Shown piece by piece: positions 5,466-7,830 of a stretch of 7,830 bases of DNA (position 1 is the stretch's first letter; every line of letters begins with the position of its first letter). The notes under the pieces are model-generated. The model was not told where the DNA came from and made no database searches. It worked only from the letters and a program-made list of their open reading frames with translations. Location: the NCBI GenBank assembly GCA_029939815.1, contig JAOZSF010000077.1, positions 1 to 7,830 on the forward strand, read 5' to 3'. The stretch is from a bacterium. GTDB taxonomy: Bacteria; Auribacterota; UBA3054; B51-G9. The position numbers and the translations under genes were made by a program.

Positions 5466-6195
5466 TTCTTCTTTTTCCACAAACGAATATCTTTACGGCC
5501 TTAATCCTGTTTTTGAAGCAATAAGAGCCGGGCGGAGAAAATTTATCCGTGCTTATATAAATCAAAGTTTATCAAATAATAAGCGAATTGAAAAACTTGT
5601 AAATTTGTGTAAACAAAATAATATTCCTGTTGAGCCTGTCGATAAAGGGAAATTAATTCAGCTTTGTAATTCACGTGATAATCAGGGTGTAGTTCTTTAC
5701 TGCTCGCATTATCCTTATATTTCTTTTGAAAAAACATTGGAAAGCGACAGGATTCTGCTGATAGATAATGTTGAAGACCCTCATAATGTCGGCGCGATTT
5801 TACGCAGCGCTGAAATTTTCGGTTTTAAAAATGTTTTACTGCCGAGAAGAGGGGTTCCGGATGTTTATCCATCAGTTGTAAAAGTTTCTGCCGGAGCGGC
5901 GGAATTTATGAACATTACAAAAGAACATTTTGCAAACAGTTATGCTAAAAAAGCTAAAGAGGCAGGATATTCAATCGTTGTGCTTGATGGCAAAGGCAAT
6001 GTTACAATAGATGACCTGCCGGAAGAATCGACAAAGAAAATTCTACTTGTAATTGGTGGAGAAAATAAATCCGTGGGACAATTTATCATTAATATGGCAG
6101 ATTATATTGTGAAAATTAATCAGTACGGAAAAATTAATTCACTCAACGCATCTGTGGCGGCCGGAGTTGCGATGTACGCGTTAAGCGCGAAATAA
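5461..6195 (+). CDS. rlmB: SpoU/TrmH-family rRNA 2'-O-methyltransferase (RlmB-like)
   Basis: This 244-aa enzyme belongs to the SPOUT (knotted) RNA ribose methyltransferases. RlmB methylates the 2'-OH of G2251 in 23S rRNA using SAM. The N-terminal substrate-binding domain begins with YLYGLNPVFEAIRAG (about 10-24), typical of RlmB. The catalytic domain has motif 1, DPHNVGAILRSA (N109, R115), then KVSAGAAEF, motif 2 IGGENKSV (E201; many members read GGEGKGL), and motif 3 SLNASVAAG (S227, N229), which forms the knot. All key residues are present. The ATG at 5461 is the only plausible start: the frame is open upstream to a TAG at 5365-5367, but with no ATG, GTG or TTG. No Shine-Dalgarno precedes it, because the upstream DNA is the repeat unit at 5381-5465. 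RlmB is the best label; a TrmH-type tRNA target is possible. Confidence 0.9.
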   Translation: MTSSFSTNEYLYGLNPVFEAIRAGRRKFIRAYINQSLSNNKRIEKLVNLCKQNNIPVEPVDKGKLIQLCNSRDNQGVVLYCSHYPYISFEKTLESDRILLIDNVEDPHNVGAILRSAEIFGFKNVLLPRRGVPDVYPSVVKVSAGAAEFMNITKEHFANSYAKKAKEAGYSIVVLDGKGNVTIDDLPEESTKKILLVIGGENKSVGQFIINMADYIVKINQYGKINSLNASVAAGVAMYALSAK

Positions 6196-6888
6196 TTATT
6201 TTTTGTGACCGATAACGCCATCTTCCATTTCATAAATAGAATCAAACACGTCCAGCGCGCGTTGGTCGTGGGTTACGACAATTACTGCTGTTCCGTGTTT
6301 ATGAGCAATATCCTTGAACAGTTCCATAACTTTTCGCCCCAAATGGCTGTCTAACGCCGCTGTCGGTTCATCAGCAAGGATAACTGCCGGCTGGTTTGCT
6401 AAAGCGCGACAAATTGCAACACGCTGCTGTTGCCCGCCGGAAAGCATAGCGGGATAATTATTTGCGCGGTCTTTCATTCCCAGTTCACTTAACAGATCCA
6501 TGGCGCGTTTTTTGGATTGTTTTATGGTTTGATTATTAATTTCGAGGGCGATCTGGACATTTTCTCTCGCGGTAAGAAAAGGAATCAGGTTTGATTTTTG
6601 AAAGACATATCCGATATGTTTTCTTCTAAAAACTCTTAAATTAACCTGTGCCTGTGGACCATCTAAAACTAATTCTCCGCTAATTCTAATTTGTCCCTGA
6701 GTTGGCGGATTAATTAAACCCACGGCGGTAAGAAAAGTTGACTTCCCGGCGCCGCTGGGACCTAAAAGTGCTACAATTTCGCCATAAGCTACATGCATGG
6801 ACGCATGCTGCATTGCAATGACTTCGGTATTTCCGCTGCCATAAACTTTTTTTAAGTCGTTAACCTGAATTGCAATTTCCTTTTCCAT
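6196..6888 (-). CDS. ABC exporter ATP-binding protein, DevA/LolD/MacB type
   Basis: This 230-aa nucleotide-binding subunit powers the permease encoded just upstream. It carries Walker A GPSGAGKST (43-51), Q-loop Q97 in GYVFQKSNLIPF, signature LSGGQQQR (149-156), Walker B VILADEPT (169-176), D-loop AALDS and switch H207 in VVTHD. LIPFLTARENVQ (101-112) and the final RALDVFDSIYEMEDG resemble DevA of the cyanobacterial DevBCA glycolipid exporter more than canonical LolD, but all belong to the same MacB-like class. It begins 7 nt after the permease stop, so the two are one operon, with the ATPase last as in devBCA. Its stop codon abuts the rlmB stop codon on the opposite strand. The substrate could be a lipid, lipoprotein or peptide and cannot be told from the sequence. 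Confidence 0.92.
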   Translation of the reverse strand: MEKEIAIQVNDLKKVYGSGNTEVIAMQHASMHVAYGEIVALLGPSGAGKSTFLTAVGLINPPTQGQIRISGELVLDGPQAQVNLRVFRRKHIGYVFQKSNLIPFLTARENVQIALEINNQTIKQSKKRAMDLLSELGMKDRANNYPAMLSGGQQQRVAICRALANQPAVILADEPTAALDSHLGRKVMELFKDIAHKHGTAVIVVTHDQRALDVFDSIYEMEDGVIGHKK

Positions 6889-6895
6889 AATTTTC

Positions 6896-7830
6896 TTAAT
6901 TTAACGCTTCATTAGGTTTTACTTTTAATGCTTTCCAAATACCGAGAACACTTGAAATAATGGATATAAAAAAAACGATAACGGCGAGCTGAACAAGGTC
7001 ATCATTTGATAAAATAACTCTTCTTGGAAATTTCGGAAAAATTTTCTGTCCCATAAAATAAGCGATAGTATAACCGGAAAAGCCTAAAATAAACGCCTGC
7101 TGTAAAATCATTTTTAAAATCATAAAGTTCGATGAACCTATAAGTTTCAACAACGCAATACTGTGAATTTTATCCAAAGTTAGTGTGTAAAGAATCAAAG
7201 CCATTATAATCGCGGAAATAATCGTTAAAAGCACCCGGAAAAGCCCTATTTGCTTTCTTACTTTTTCTACCGAGCCTTTCAGCAGCAATTGTCTTTCACC
7301 CTCGTTTGTGTATGCAGAAACATCTTTCCAGCCATTTATAACATTCATAACCTGTTTCTTATTCGCTCCGGGGCTGAGCTTAAGAATCACGGCGCTAACC
7401 TGCGGTTTTGCCAACCCCGGCAATTGCGATGAATCCTGAGATGCGAATTCAATTAAGCCCGGCTGTCTAAAGCCCAGGTCACTATTTCCCATTCGTGCCA
7501 CTCTAGCGTTTTTTTCGAGACGAATTGCTTCTCCGGATTTATCAAACTGAATATCCAGGGCATCCTGAACGGTAAAGAAGCCTATTCCATCCCCGCCGGA
7601 ACTAATCATGCTTGAAGTAATGCCGACCACCGTATAAGAATTTTTTCCCAATTGTATTTTTTCGCCAAGGCGCAGTCCCAGCGATTTGTCAGCTATCATT
7701 TCATAATGATTTTGTTGTATTATTCTGCCGGCAATAAGATGAATCCATTCACCTTTATCAATAGGCCAGTCGAGTCCGACAACGGTTACCCGTAATCTTT
7801 TTCCTTTATTTTTTCGCTGAATTGTATGTT
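6896..7830 (-). CDS. ABC transporter permease, FtsX/MacB/DevC type (5' end outside window)
   Basis: The frame stays open from the stop at 6898-6896 to the window edge (310 residues visible), so the N-terminus and first membrane helix lie beyond 7830. An ATG at 7699 is internal: upstream codons continue a MacB-type periplasmic domain without a break (RVTVVGLDWPI, GEWIHLIAGR). Visible parts are the end of that periplasmic domain, including SLGLRLGEKIQLG and YTVVGI, and a C-terminal FtsX domain. The latter has three membrane segments, around LLTIISAIIMALILYTL, MILQQAFILGFSGYTIAYFMG and LAVIVFFISIISSVLGIW. It ends with ALKVKPNEALN, the usual family tail. It acts in the inner membrane with the ATPase encoded next to it. 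DevC or LolC/E are the nearest characterised types; the substrate is unknown. Confidence 0.9.
   Translation of the reverse strand, partial: HTIQRKNKGKRLRVTVVGLDWPIDKGEWIHLIAGRIIQQNHYEMIADKSLGLRLGEKIQLGKNSYTVVGITSSMISSGGDGIGFFTVQDALDIQFDKSGEAIRLEKNARVARMGNSDLGFRQPGLIEFASQDSSQLPGLAKPQVSAVILKLSPGANKKQVMNVINGWKDVSAYTNEGERQLLLKGSVEKVRKQIGLFRVLLTIISAIIMALILYTLTLDKIHSIALLKLIGSSNFMILKMILQQAFILGFSGYTIAYFMGQKIFPKFPRRVILSNDDLVQLAVIVFFISIISSVLGIWKALKVKPNEALN

Noticed and set aside
7699..7701. ATG at 7699 as the start of the permease
   Set aside because: The position is an in-frame internal Met (codon 7699-7697). The frame is open and family-like all the way to the window edge, so the real start is outside.

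Overview
The window is a chromosomal segment with moderate to low G+C and tightly packed genes, probably from an uncultured Gram-negative bacterium. The clearest taxonomic hint is a secreted cysteine protease ending in a PEP-CTERM sorting signal (Pro-Glu-Pro, a hydrophobic stretch, then Arg-Arg). Such signals need an exosortase and an outer membrane. Together with a Lys/Glu/Ala-rich tail on ribosomal protein S2, this suggests the PVC/Planctomycetes, Omnitrophota or Elusimicrobiota part of the tree. I cannot place it more precisely from sequence alone, and no 16S or other RNA gene is present.

Layout. Positions 1-952 (minus) hold rpsB, cut by the window edge and missing only part of its charged tail. 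Positions 953-1082 hold a possible structured rpsB leader and a repeat with a perfect palindrome. Positions 1083-1793 (minus) are pdxJ, with a good sigma70-type promoter at 1829-1857. Diverging from it, 1910-3346 (plus) encodes a papain-family protease with a lectin-like domain and PEP-CTERM anchor. Next comes a plus-strand cluster: an RlmD/TrmA-type RNA m5U methyltransferase (3443-4696), a hemolysin III/PAQR membrane protein 5 nt downstream (4702-5346), then an intergenic repeat unit of hairpins between two near-identical direct repeats (5381-5465), then a SpoU/RlmB 2'-O-methyltransferase (5461-6195). Facing it on the minus strand, with stop codons directly abutting, is an ABC exporter pair: ATPase (6196-6888) and FtsX/MacB-type permease (6896 to beyond 7830).

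How the genes fit together. Most are housekeeping: translation (rpsB), vitamin B6 synthesis (pdxJ) and rRNA modification (two methyltransferases). The surface-related parts are the anchored protease and the DevCA/LolCD-like exporter. I see no CRISPR array, phage gene, transposase or defence island. The most unusual content is non-coding. Two intergenic regions carry palindrome-plus-direct-repeat units that look like dispersed or mobile repeats. One of them abuts the rlmB start codon and may have separated the gene from its original ribosome binding site. The transmembrane part of the PEP-CTERM signal is also written in the same kind of AT-rich repetitive DNA.
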